Shown piece after piece: positions 47,137 through 55,212 of a DNA stretch of 64,000 nt. Below the pieces are notes generated by a model. That model had not been told where the DNA came from. It saw only the letters and a program-made list of their open reading frames with translations, and did no database searches. The DNA is from Kribbella sp. NBC_00382 (GTDB lineage: Bacteria; Actinomycetota; Actinomycetes; Propionibacteriales; Kribbellaceae), in contig NZ_CP107954.1 of NCBI RefSeq assembly GCF_036067295.1, positions 4,154,001 to 4,218,000 on the forward strand, in the 5' to 3' direction. The stretch's first letter is position 1; every line of letters begins with the position of its first letter. Made by a program: the position numbers and the translations under genes.

Positions 47137-47188
47137 GCGGGCGGGGCGGAGGTGGGGGCGGGGCGGGGTGGGGGCGGAGCGGGTGGGG
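47137..47188 (+). other. G-run cluster (possible G-quadruplex)
   Basis: At least six runs of three to five G separated by one to three bases on the plus strand, directly before the stop codon of the minus-strand HTH gene. Confidence 0.5.
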
Positions 47189-47437
47189 TTAGAGCTGGGC
47201 GTCTTCGCTGGTCTCGGCTTCTTCGCCGAAGGGGTGGGAGTCGATGAACTGCTTGGTCTCGGTGTAGAGCCGCTCGATGTACTTCTCCAGCTCGGTCGAC
47301 TCCACCCGCCACTGGCCGCGGCCGCCGATCTTCACCGCCGGGATGTCGCCGCGACGGACCAGTGCGTAGACCTGGTTGGCCGAGATGTTCAGGACCTCCG
47401 CGACATCGGACAGCTGGAGGAAGCGTGGTGCCGGCAT
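47189..47437 (-). CDS. Small helix-turn-helix DNA-binding protein (HTH_17/excisionase type)
   Basis: 82 aa MerR/excisionase-like DNA-binding protein: RFLQLSDVAEVLNISANQVYALVRRGDIPAVKIGGRGQWRVE is a complete HTH_17 winged helix with the recognition helix NQVYALVRRG. An acidic C-terminal tail follows. It resembles BldC only in general fold. Such proteins are widespread in actinobacteria next to the Rv3235/LysM region. Divergent from the SAF-domain gene across 208 bases. Confidence 0.85.
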   Translation of the reverse strand: MPAPRFLQLSDVAEVLNISANQVYALVRRGDIPAVKIGGRGQWRVESTELEKYIERLYTETKQFIDSHPFGEEAETSEDAQL

Positions 47438-47645
47438 ACGCGCTAGGTCCCTTCAAGAAGTCGGTTGCTTCAGTTTGCCACGGTTGGCATCCGGATGAGC
47501 CTGTTTGTCCCCAGGCGCCGCCGACCTGTGGATGACGTTGAACGCCGGACCGCCGGACACGGCAGAATGTCGGTCGCCAAGGGCACTGAGCGCGACCGCC
47601 CGCAATCAATTGGTGACCGATGCAATCGAAACTGGGGAGTTCCGA

Positions 47646-48302
47646 GTGGCCGACAGTCCTGTGCTGCGGAGTGGGTTCGCGGCGCCGTCAACGCCGACCG
47701 TGCGGACCCGGCGGGCGCGCTGGAAGGACGGCCGGCTGCTGCTCGGCGTACTGCTGGTCGCGATCACCGCGCTGGCCGGCGCCAAGCTGCTGTCCGCAGC
47801 CGACGACACCACCGCCGTCTGGGCCGCCAAGCGCGACCTGCCGATCGGCCAGACGCTCACCGGCGACGACCTGACCACCGTCAACGTCCGCTTCACCAGT
47901 GATGCCGCATCCAGCCAGTACGTCACCGCCGACGCGGATCTCAAGGGCATGATCGTCACCAGGCCCGTCACCAAGGGACAGTTCGTCCCGCGCGACGCCG
48001 CGACCCCCAAGACGGACAGCGAGCGCACGGAGCTGCCATTGTCGATCGCAACCGGCCACCTCCCGTCCGACACCGCAGTGGGCGACCACGTCGACGTCTG
48101 GGTGGTCACGAAGGAGCAGCCCGCCAGGATGCTCTGGCCGGAGGTCCGCGTAGTACAGGTCGACCAGGTAAAGGGTGTATCGGGCAGCTCGGCTCGCAGG
48201 CAGGTGCTGATCGCCCTCGACGCCAAGGACCTCACCAAGCTGCCCGCAACCCTGGCCCTGCTCAACAACGGCGAGCCCGTGCTCATCCGGCGGGGTAGCT
48301 GA
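47646..48302 (+). CDS. SAF-domain protein, CpaB/RcpC-like
   Basis: 218 aa with one membrane segment (LLLGVLLVAITALAGAKLLS) and an extracytoplasmic SAF domain (AAKRDLPIGQTLTGDDLTTVNVRF, GMIVTRPVTKGQFVP). CpaB proteins stabilise Tad/Flp pilus channels. GTG 47646 is chosen for the GGGGAG six bases upstream. The stop overlaps the CpaE-like gene (TGATG). No pilin, secretin or CpaF ATPase is visible in the window. Confidence 0.82.
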   Translation: MADSPVLRSGFAAPSTPTVRTRRARWKDGRLLLGVLLVAITALAGAKLLSAADDTTAVWAAKRDLPIGQTLTGDDLTTVNVRFTSDAASSQYVTADADLKGMIVTRPVTKGQFVPRDAATPKTDSERTELPLSIATGHLPSDTAVGDHVDVWVVTKEQPARMLWPEVRVVQVDQVKGVSGSSARRQVLIALDAKDLTKLPATLALLNNGEPVLIRRGS

Positions 48303-49564
48303 TGTCCCTCCCCGTACTGCTCGCAGTCACCGGCGCGCCCTGGGAAGCAGACGTCGTACGCCGAGCCGAACGGGCCAGCGGCATCCGGGTAGTCCGCCGA
48401 TGCGTCGACATCGCCGACGTGATGGCCGCGGCCGCCAGCGGGCAAGCCCGAGCCGTCGTACTCGCAGAAGACCTCCCCAGGTTGACGTCCGACGCAGTGG
48501 CCGCTCTCCACGCCCGCCACATCGCAGTAGTCGCCCTGGTCGACCCCTCCGACAACGGCGAACCCTCGGGCGCCGAAGACCGCCTGAGCCGGATGGGCAT
48601 CGAGCGGATCCTCCCCGCTGACGTCAGCGCGGACGACCTCGGCCGGGCGATCATCGACGCGGTGGAGTCAGGCCCGCCGGCCACCGTCTCCCATTTCGCC
48701 GGCGGCTTCGTACCGTTCAACAGCGAGTCCCCGCCCAACCCCGAGCCCTACGGTCAGGGCACTGGCCGGGTCATCGCGGTCTGGGGCCCGACTGGCGCGC
48801 CTGGCCGCAGTACGGTCGCCGTAGGTCTTGCAGCAGAGCTCGCAGCGCGGCAAATCCCCACATTGCTGGCCGACGCCGATGTGTACGGCGGCACAGTGGC
48901 CCAGCTGCTCGGCATGCTCGACGAGACCTCAGGCCTGGCCGCAGCGGCCCGCTCCGCCAGCGGCGGCTCGCTAGATGTCGCCGTGCTCGCCAGGCACGCC
49001 AGGCAGGTCGGACCTAACCAGCTAGTACTCACCGGCCTCAGTCGTGCCGACCGGTGGACCGAGCTGCGGCCCACTGCGGTCGAGTCGGTCTGGTCGACGG
49101 CCCGGATGCTCGCACCCTGCACGGTGATCGACGCGGGCTTCTGCATCGAGAGCGACGAGGAGATCTCCTTCGACACGCTCGCGCCCCGCCGCAACGGCGC
49201 CACTCTGGCAACGCTCGAAGAGGCCGACGAGGTGGTCGTGGTCGGGACGGCCGACCCGGTCGGCCTCACCCGGCTGATCAGGTCGCTGCACGAGCTCAGG
49301 GCAGCCGTACCGTCGGTCACGACCCGGGTAGTGGTCAACAGGGTTCGCTCAGGGTCGCTCGGGAGCTCCCCGGCCGACGCCGTGACCGAAGCCCTGACCC
49401 GGTACGCCGGAGTTGAGCCCGCCGCGTTCCTCCCCTTCGACCAGGCGGCAGCAGACGCCGCCCTGTCGCACGGCCGGAGCCTGGTGGAGGCGGCGAAATC
49501 CAGCAAGCTCCGTAAGGGAATGCAGCAGCTGGCAGCCGGGGTAGTCAGGGATCTGTTCAGTTGA
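48302..49564 (+). CDS. CpaE/TadZ-like ParA-MinD family protein
   Basis: 420 aa. An N-terminal receiver-like domain (VVLAEDLPRLTSDAVAALHARH) precedes a ParA/MinD fold. The P-loop reads GPTGAPGRST: the conserved P-loop Lys is Arg169 and the deviant signature Lys is missing, as in atypical TadZ proteins. LLADADVYGGTVAQLLG and TCVIDAG-like Walker regions are kept. Tad systems use it to position pilus machinery at the pole. Coupled to the SAF gene, which supports a joint role. Confidence 0.82.
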   Translation: MSLPVLLAVTGAPWEADVVRRAERASGIRVVRRCVDIADVMAAAASGQARAVVLAEDLPRLTSDAVAALHARHIAVVALVDPSDNGEPSGAEDRLSRMGIERILPADVSADDLGRAIIDAVESGPPATVSHFAGGFVPFNSESPPNPEPYGQGTGRVIAVWGPTGAPGRSTVAVGLAAELAARQIPTLLADADVYGGTVAQLLGMLDETSGLAAAARSASGGSLDVAVLARHARQVGPNQLVLTGLSRADRWTELRPTAVESVWSTARMLAPCTVIDAGFCIESDEEISFDTLAPRRNGATLATLEEADEVVVVGTADPVGLTRLIRSLHELRAAVPSVTTRVVVNRVRSGSLGSSPADAVTEALTRYAGVEPAAFLPFDQAAADAALSHGRSLVEAAKSSKLRKGMQQLAAGVVRDLFS

Positions 49565-49617
49565 AGATGGGGGTTAACCCCACCGACAACGCCCCGGCGA
49601 TGTGCCAGGGTTGGGCC

Positions 49618-50406
49618 ATGTCCGATATCGAGGGCCGTCCGGCCAGCACGATGAGCACCGAGCGCCGCTACGGCATCGCGATCTCGGTCGCCCTGATCCT
49701 GGGCGGCGTCTACTGGGCCCTGACCAGCCTGAGCGAGGACACCAAGACCAGCCACCAGACCTACCCGGTGGTCGGCACGGCGCTGTCGATCGAGACCAGT
49801 TCGACCGAGCTCCAGGTCCACTCCGGCGACGTCAAGGAGATCACCGTCGACCGGAAGTACAAGCGCAACGCCCTCGGTTCGGACCCGAAGGACAAGTACG
49901 ACAACGGCAAGCTGGAGATCAGCGAGTCCGGCTGCGGGTTCCTGTCGTTCGGCTGCGACACCGACTACGTGGTGACGGTGCCGAAGGATCTCGACGTGAC
50001 GATCAAGAGCAGCAGCGGCGACCTCAAGGTGATCGGCCTGGGCGGAGCAACCACGCTGGAGTCGAGTTCGGGCAAGATCGAGGCGCACGACCTGTCCGGA
50101 AACCTCACGCTCGAGTCGTCGTCCGGCGATCTCGAGGCGGTCGGCCTGACCTCGGGCTCGGTCACCTCCAAGAGCAGCTCGGGCAGCGTCGACCTGAGCT
50201 TCCGGTCCGCGCCGACGACCGTGGACGTGGTGACCAGCTCCGGTGACGCCTCCGTACAGCTGCCGGAGGGCGCCGAGACGTACAAGGTGGACACTGACAG
50301 CAAGTCCGGTGACGAGAAGGCCGAGGTCAAGATCGACCCGGCCGCCACCCGCACGATCAAGGTCAGATCCTCCTCGGGCGACGCGGTGGTCGAGTACGAC
50401 CGGTGA
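49618..50406 (+). CDS. DUF4097-type beta-helical membrane-anchored protein
   Basis: 262 aa. A short cytoplasmic segment and one membrane span (IAISVALILGGVYWAL) are followed by an extracellular repeat-rich domain with recurring SSSGDLKV, SSSGKIEA, SSSGDLEA and SSSGSVDL, the beta-helix rungs typical of DUF4097 (putative adhesin). ATG 49618 opens the conserved part. Function unknown; often linked to envelope sensing. Confidence 0.82.
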   Translation: MSDIEGRPASTMSTERRYGIAISVALILGGVYWALTSLSEDTKTSHQTYPVVGTALSIETSSTELQVHSGDVKEITVDRKYKRNALGSDPKDKYDNGKLEISESGCGFLSFGCDTDYVVTVPKDLDVTIKSSSGDLKVIGLGGATTLESSSGKIEAHDLSGNLTLESSSGDLEAVGLTSGSVTSKSSSGSVDLSFRSAPTTVDVVTSSGDASVQLPEGAETYKVDTDSKSGDEKAEVKIDPAATRTIKVRSSSGDAVVEYDR

Positions 50407-50452
50407 GCGGGCGGCCGGAACCCGTGACCATGTCCTGAGTAGTCTTGCGCGC

Positions 50453-51109
50453 ATGCCTGACGACACGCCCGTACTCCGTGGCCTGCTGGTGGACTGGGGT
50501 GGTGTGCTCACCTCCGGTCTGGACGACGCACTGGGCCGCTGGGCCGAGTTGGACGGCCTCGACTTCGAGGCGTACTACCGGGCGATGGTCGACTGGCTGT
50601 CCGCCAGCCCGGTCGAGGCCGAGGTGAACCCGATCCACGCGCTCGAGCGCGGCCAGATCGCGGTCCCCGACTTCGAGCGCAAGCTGGCGTCGATGCTGGT
50701 CCGCAAGGACGGCGGCCCGGTCGAGGCGGAGGGCCTGATCGAGCGGATGTTCGCGCACTTCGAGCACCAGCCGCAGATGTCCGCGCTGATCCGCCGCGCC
50801 CGGGGCCACGGCATCAAGACCGCGCTGCTGTCGAACTCCTGGGGCAACAGCTACCCGCGGGAGACCTGGGACGGCATGTTCGACGACATCGTCATCTCCG
50901 GCGAGGTCCACCTGCGCAAGCCGGAGCCGGAGATCTACCACCTGGCGGCGCAGCGGCTCGCCCTCCGGCCGACCGAGTGCGTCTTCATCGACGACCTCGA
51001 GCTGAACGTCGTCGCCGCCCGCGAGCTCGGCATCACCAGCATCCTGCACACCTCGTACGACGAGACGCGACGCGAACTGGAAACCCTCTTCGGAGTCGAT
51101 CTGACGTGA
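50453..51109 (+). CDS. HAD-superfamily hydrolase (subfamily IA)
   Basis: 218 aa phosphatase-like protein. Motif I is LLVDWGGVLT with nucleophile Asp14; the second acidic residue of DxD is Gly, as in several HAD-IA members. Motif II is LLSNSWG, motif III Lys is in LRKPEPEIYH, and motif IV is VFIDDLELN. A helical cap domain sits between motifs I and II. Substrate unknown. The stop overlaps the GT87 gene start (GTGA). Confidence 0.88.
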   Translation: MPDDTPVLRGLLVDWGGVLTSGLDDALGRWAELDGLDFEAYYRAMVDWLSASPVEAEVNPIHALERGQIAVPDFERKLASMLVRKDGGPVEAEGLIERMFAHFEHQPQMSALIRRARGHGIKTALLSNSWGNSYPRETWDGMFDDIVISGEVHLRKPEPEIYHLAAQRLALRPTECVFIDDLELNVVAARELGITSILHTSYDETRRELETLFGVDLT

Positions 51110-52329
51110 CCATGACCACCACCCCACCGAACACTTCACCGGGCACCGACCGCCGCTGGATCGTCGTCGCCGTCCTCGGCTGTGCGGCCTTCGTCGCCCT
51201 CGGCGCCTGGGCCTACGGACTGTTCGACGGCATGATCGACCTGCGCGTCTACCGGTTGGGAGGCTCGGTACTGCTCGACCGCGCTTCCCTGTACGACGCG
51301 CAGCTGCCGGGCTCGGGTCTGCCGTTCACCTACCCGCCGTTCGCGGCGATCGCGATGGTGCCACTGGCCGTCGTGCCGTGGGGCGTCGCGCTGGTCGTGT
51401 GGACGACGATCTCGGTGCTCTGCATCGCGCTGATCTGGCGGGCCGCACTGCCCGCCGACGCCTGGACACTCGTCCCGGCGCAATGGCGCGACCGGCGGAT
51501 CGTAGTACTGGCTGCGTTGACTGTTCTTTCGTTGCTGCTCGAACCGGTCTGGCAGACGATCCAGTTCGGCCAGATCAACTTGTTGCTCACCGCAATGATC
51601 TTGCTCGACCTGGTCCGGCCGGTGAATGCGAAGTGGCGTGGGTTCTGGGTCGGCGTGACGATCGGGGTGAAGCTGACGCCGCTGCCGTTCCTGGCGTTCC
51701 TGCTGATCACCAAGCAGTGGCGGGCGTTCCGCAACGCGGTGCTCGGGCTGCTCGCGACGATGGCGATCGGTTTCGCGGTCGTACCGCACCAGTCGTGGGA
51801 GTACTGGACCGTGGTGATCCGCAACGCGAACCGAGTCGGCGGGCTCGCGTACACGGCGAACCAGTCGTTCATGGGGTTCCTCAGCCGGCTCGGTGACGAG
51901 GCGTCCTGGGTGCAGCCGGTGTGGTTCCTGCTGTCGGCGATCTTCGGGCTGGCCGTGCTCTGGCTGGCCCGGAAGTACTGGCTCGCCGACGAGCGGGTGA
52001 CCGCGATCTCCGTGATGGCGCTGGCGGTGCTCTACGCGTCGCCGGTGAGCTGGAGCCACCACTGGGTCTGGATCATCCCGCTCGGCATCAGCCTGATCCG
52101 CGCGGTCCACCGCGAGTGGGGCCGCACACCCGCTCTAGTGACCGGCGTGCTCTGGTACGGACTCTTCGTGCTCAGGTCGATCTGGTGGGTCCCGTTCCGC
52201 GACGGCCGCGAACTCAGCTGGACCTTCTGGCAGTCCATCCCCGGCAACTCCCACCTGATCCTCGGCATGCTCGCCTTCCTCGCCCTGGCCTACACGAGCC
52301 GGTCCCTGCCCAAGCAGCCTGCTGCCTAG
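51106..52329 (+). CDS. GT87/DUF2029-type membrane glycosyltransferase
   Basis: 407 aa polytopic protein with about ten hydrophobic segments. The GT-C type feature DLRVYRLGG sits in the first outside loop, followed by LPFTYPPFAAI. GT87 members are polyprenyl-phosphate-mannose-dependent alpha-mannosyltransferases of cell-envelope glycans. GTG 51106 overlaps the HAD stop by 4 bases; ATG 51112 is the alternative. Acceptor unknown. Confidence 0.88.
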   Translation: MTMTTTPPNTSPGTDRRWIVVAVLGCAAFVALGAWAYGLFDGMIDLRVYRLGGSVLLDRASLYDAQLPGSGLPFTYPPFAAIAMVPLAVVPWGVALVVWTTISVLCIALIWRAALPADAWTLVPAQWRDRRIVVLAALTVLSLLLEPVWQTIQFGQINLLLTAMILLDLVRPVNAKWRGFWVGVTIGVKLTPLPFLAFLLITKQWRAFRNAVLGLLATMAIGFAVVPHQSWEYWTVVIRNANRVGGLAYTANQSFMGFLSRLGDEASWVQPVWFLLSAIFGLAVLWLARKYWLADERVTAISVMALAVLYASPVSWSHHWVWIIPLGISLIRAVHREWGRTPALVTGVLWYGLFVLRSIWWVPFRDGRELSWTFWQSIPGNSHLILGMLAFLALAYTSRSLPKQPAA

Positions 52330-52365
52330 ACGGTTCGGTCGTAGTACCTCTGACAAGATGTGGGT

Positions 52366-53121
52366 GTGGATCAGAGGCTGGAGGGTGGGTTCGACGGTGG
52401 GGCCTCATTGGTCGGTGGCACGGTACGGCGTACCGCGGGCCGCTGGACGGCATCTGTTCATGCGCTACTGGCTCATCTAGAGGCTGCTGGGTTCTCGGAG
52501 GCGCCGCGGGCGTTGGGTATCGACGTCGACGGGCGGGACACGGTCAGCTTCTTGCGTGGGCAGACGGTCGGGAATTCGCTGCCCTGGCCGTCGTGGACAC
52601 ACAGCTCATCGGCTCTAACGGACGTTGCGCGGTGGCTGCGCCGGTACCACGCGGCCGTTGCCGACTTCGTTCCGCCGAAAGACGCGAGCTGGCGCGAAGG
52701 AGGAGTGTGGCGGCCGGGCCTGATCGTCGCGCACAACGACGCGGCGCCGTACAACGCGGTATGGACCGCTGACGGACTGGTCGGCTTCGTCGACTGGGAC
52801 ATGGCCGGGCCGGTACGCCAGGAGCTGGATGTCGCCTGGGTCGCCTTTTCCTGGACGCCGCTGCACGCCCCTCACGTGGTCGCCGCCGAAGGCTTCACCG
52901 ACCTCGGCTCGCGGCTGTCCCGACTGTCGGTCTTCCTCCGGGAGTATCGCTGGCAAGGCACTACCAGCGACGTCCTCGACCTCGTCGCCGAACGCCTGAC
53001 CGTGCAGCTGACTCTTATGACCCGGGCTGCGTCCACCGACCCCACCTACCAGCGGATGCTGGCCGCCGGTCGCCACCAAGACCTGACGGTGGCCCTCGAT
53101 CAACTAGCCACCCTCCACTGA
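52366..53121 (+). CDS. APH-like phosphotransferase
   Basis: 251 aa kinase-like protein with catalytic loop IVAHNDAAPYNAVW and metal motif GFVDWDMAGP, missing most of the usual N-lobe. It fits the aminoglycoside/choline-kinase-like superfamily; substrate unknown. The start is GTG 52366 or GTG 52360, close together. It is convergent with the polytopic membrane protein gene. Confidence 0.82.
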   Translation: MDQRLEGGFDGGASLVGGTVRRTAGRWTASVHALLAHLEAAGFSEAPRALGIDVDGRDTVSFLRGQTVGNSLPWPSWTHSSSALTDVARWLRRYHAAVADFVPPKDASWREGGVWRPGLIVAHNDAAPYNAVWTADGLVGFVDWDMAGPVRQELDVAWVAFSWTPLHAPHVVAAEGFTDLGSRLSRLSVFLREYRWQGTTSDVLDLVAERLTVQLTLMTRAASTDPTYQRMLAAGRHQDLTVALDQLATLH

Positions 53122-53155
53122 CAGCACGGCGTCGGGCGGCGGCGCCCGCGTAGTA

Positions 53156-54484
53156 CTAGGCGGAGAACAGCAAGAGCAGGCCGCCGACGGTGTAGCCGAC
53201 CATGACGATCAGTAAGGGGAGTTGGCCGGCCAGGGCCTTGTTGCGGGGGAAGAGGGCTACTGCTCGGTCGTGGGCGGAGACGACGCCCATCAGGTGGCCG
53301 GAGACTACGGCCAGGACCTGGATGACCGAGATTGTCGTGCTGTGGTTGGTGATTCCCGTGTTGAGGCCGAGGAGGCCGGTGCCGAAGATGTTGGCGCCGT
53401 TGGACAGCGGGTCGCTCAGGTAGATGAGGGTCCGCTGGCCTTCCAGGATCAACAAGGTCAGGTAGTGCGCAACGACGTACCCGAAGGCGATCGGTACTAC
53501 GGAATGCGCGAACAACCCGGGAAGCGCCGTCCGCGAACTGTCCGACAGCCGTCCGGCGAGCAGCGTCGCGCTCGAATACGTCACCAGGACGAACAGGATG
53601 AAGACGATCAGCGCGAGCGTGCCGAGCGTGGTCATCGAGTAGTCGGTGTTCTGCGCCCAGCCGATCCACGCCGTCGAATTCGAGAACCCGTCGTACGCCG
53701 TGGAGCCGAGAAGCGCCGCGACCATGCCGACCAGCCCTGGTTGCGCCTTCAGACCGTCCAGGTTCTCCAGTGGGCGCCGGATGACCAGCTTGCCGTCGTC
53801 GCGCCGGCCCCAGGGGGACAGCCGCGCCATCAGCGTCGCGTAGACCTCGAACGGGTCGGCCGTCGAGAACCACCGATCACCGAACAAAAGAGCGCCGAAC
53901 AGCGTGATCACGACGTACAGCGCGAGCCACGCCTGCAGGACCGGCTGGGTGGCGCGGTCCGGAGCGACCAGCTCCAGCCAGGTGAAGGCGAAGATGCCGA
54001 GCGCGGCCGGCCACATCCCGAGCCACTTCGGCAGCGCGAGGAGGCCCTGGGACGGCGGCTGGCGGAGCAGTTTGCTGAGCAGCAGGTGGATCGTGCGCAG
54101 CGGGTTCAGCGTGCGCCAGACCGGGCCGAGCAGCAGCGAGATCGGTACCAGCCCGACCCAGACCAGGATGTAGATGAACCCGAAGATCGGGTTCGTCAGC
54201 CGGTCCACGCCGAACAGCAGCGCCACCATCGCGTACAGGAAGATCGCCAGCCCGACCAGCCGGACGAACCAGCGGAAGCCGCTCGAGTCGACCGTACGGG
54301 TGATTGCGTCCGGCAACGGCTTGCCGGACTTGTCACCCCGGTACTTCGGGTTGCGCCAGGCCAGTCCGAGGACGACGAACGACAGCGCGATCGCCACCCC
54401 GGCGCCGCCGACGGCCAGCCCGAACGGTACGGGCAGGTCCTGCCGGCCACCGATCCCGTGCAGCGGCAGGAGCAGAGGCATCAC
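53156..54484 (-). CDS. Polytopic membrane protein paired with a cupredoxin-like lipoprotein
   Basis: 442 aa with about ten to twelve hydrophobic segments (for example LLLPLHGIGG at the start, FIYILVWVGLVPISLLLGPVW, VIALIVFILFVLV-like spans). Similar actinobacterial proteins have been labelled fenitrothion hydrolase; I see no soluble hydrolase domain, so that name is weak. The gene starts 8 bases after the cupredoxin-like lipoprotein gene, suggesting a joint role in copper or small-molecule handling at the membrane. ATG 54484 and 54481 are both possible. Confidence 0.72.
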   Translation of the reverse strand: MMPLLLPLHGIGGRQDLPVPFGLAVGGAGVAIALSFVVLGLAWRNPKYRGDKSGKPLPDAITRTVDSSGFRWFVRLVGLAIFLYAMVALLFGVDRLTNPIFGFIYILVWVGLVPISLLLGPVWRTLNPLRTIHLLLSKLLRQPPSQGLLALPKWLGMWPAALGIFAFTWLELVAPDRATQPVLQAWLALYVVITLFGALLFGDRWFSTADPFEVYATLMARLSPWGRRDDGKLVIRRPLENLDGLKAQPGLVGMVAALLGSTAYDGFSNSTAWIGWAQNTDYSMTTLGTLALIVFILFVLVTYSSATLLAGRLSDSSRTALPGLFAHSVVPIAFGYVVAHYLTLLILEGQRTLIYLSDPLSNGANIFGTGLLGLNTGITNHSTTISVIQVLAVVSGHLMGVVSAHDRAVALFPRNKALAGQLPLLIVMVGYTVGGLLLLFSA

Positions 54485-54491
54485 AGCCGGG

Positions 54492-54989
54492 TCAGGAGAC
54501 GACGAGCTTGGCGACCAGCTTGCCGCTCTCGTGCGTCTCGACCTCGAAGGTGCCCTTCATGTCCGCGGTGAACTTCACCGACGCGGTCTTGCCCGGCGCC
54601 AGCTCGAGCTCCTTGTCGTAGCCGTGGATGTGCAGCTCGTCCTTGGCGTCGCTGGTCGCGGTGACCAGCACGGTCTGGCCGGCCTTCACCTTGATGCTCG
54701 AGCCGCTCGGGTTGACCTTGCCGTTGGCAACGACGACGTTGATGGTCACGTCCGCGGTCTCACCGGACGGGTCGGCGGTGTTCGACGGGGACTTCGTGTT
54801 CGGCGTACTGCCCGGGGTGCTGCTGGCGGTGTCGGTCGGCGTCGACGTCGGCGCGGTGGTGGGCGCGCTGGTCGGGTTGCTGCTCGGGCTCGAACTGCTC
54901 TTGGAGTCGTCGCCGCAACCGGCCAGGACGAGCATGCCGAGAGCGGGCAGGAGCGCGAGCGCGGTACCGCGGGAGAACGTCGAACGCAT
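54492..54989 (-). CDS. Cupredoxin-like lipoprotein
   Basis: 165 aa. Lipobox LVLAGC, then a Ser/Pro/Thr linker of about 50 residues, then a cupredoxin-like beta-sandwich (VTINVVVANGKVNPSGSSIKVKAGQTV, ELHIHGYDKELELAPG, GTFEVETHESGKLVAKLVV). HIHGYD and THE offer His ligands, but no Cys is seen in the mature domain, so a blue-copper centre is unlikely. ATG 54989 starts the signal peptide; longer forms do not. Co-transcribed with the polytopic membrane protein. Confidence 0.82.
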   Translation of the reverse strand: MRSTFSRGTALALLPALGMLVLAGCGDDSKSSSSPSSNPTSAPTTAPTSTPTDTASSTPGSTPNTKSPSNTADPSGETADVTINVVVANGKVNPSGSSIKVKAGQTVLVTATSDAKDELHIHGYDKELELAPGKTASVKFTADMKGTFEVETHESGKLVAKLVVS

Positions 54990-55000
54990 GAGACGAGGGG

Positions 55001-55012
55001 CCTTTCGAAAGG
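55001..55012. promoter_or_regulatory. Palindrome over the ribosome-binding region of the cupredoxin gene
   Basis: CCTTTCGAAAGG, a perfect 12-base palindrome, lies 11 bases before the cupredoxin ATG and contains the GAAAGG that would act as its ribosome site. Confidence 0.4.
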
Positions 55013-55212
55013 TCGGTTCAGTTGCCGGGCGCACGACACGCCCTCTTGCCTGACGAACGCGCAGGGCCCAGTGTTCCCGCTATGCACCATCAGTCGTGTC
55101 ACGGTCGCTGACAGCCAGGTTCGCCACTCGCAGCAAGTGTCGCAGCCCACTGTCCGTGGACCCGGTTAGGGTGACTGAACACGAAACCTCAACGCCGAAG
55201 GAGGGCCCGCGA

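Noticed and set aside
47189..47437. BldC
   Set aside because: The fold is the same small winged helix but the sequence does not match BldC closely, so I kept the general HTH_17 label.
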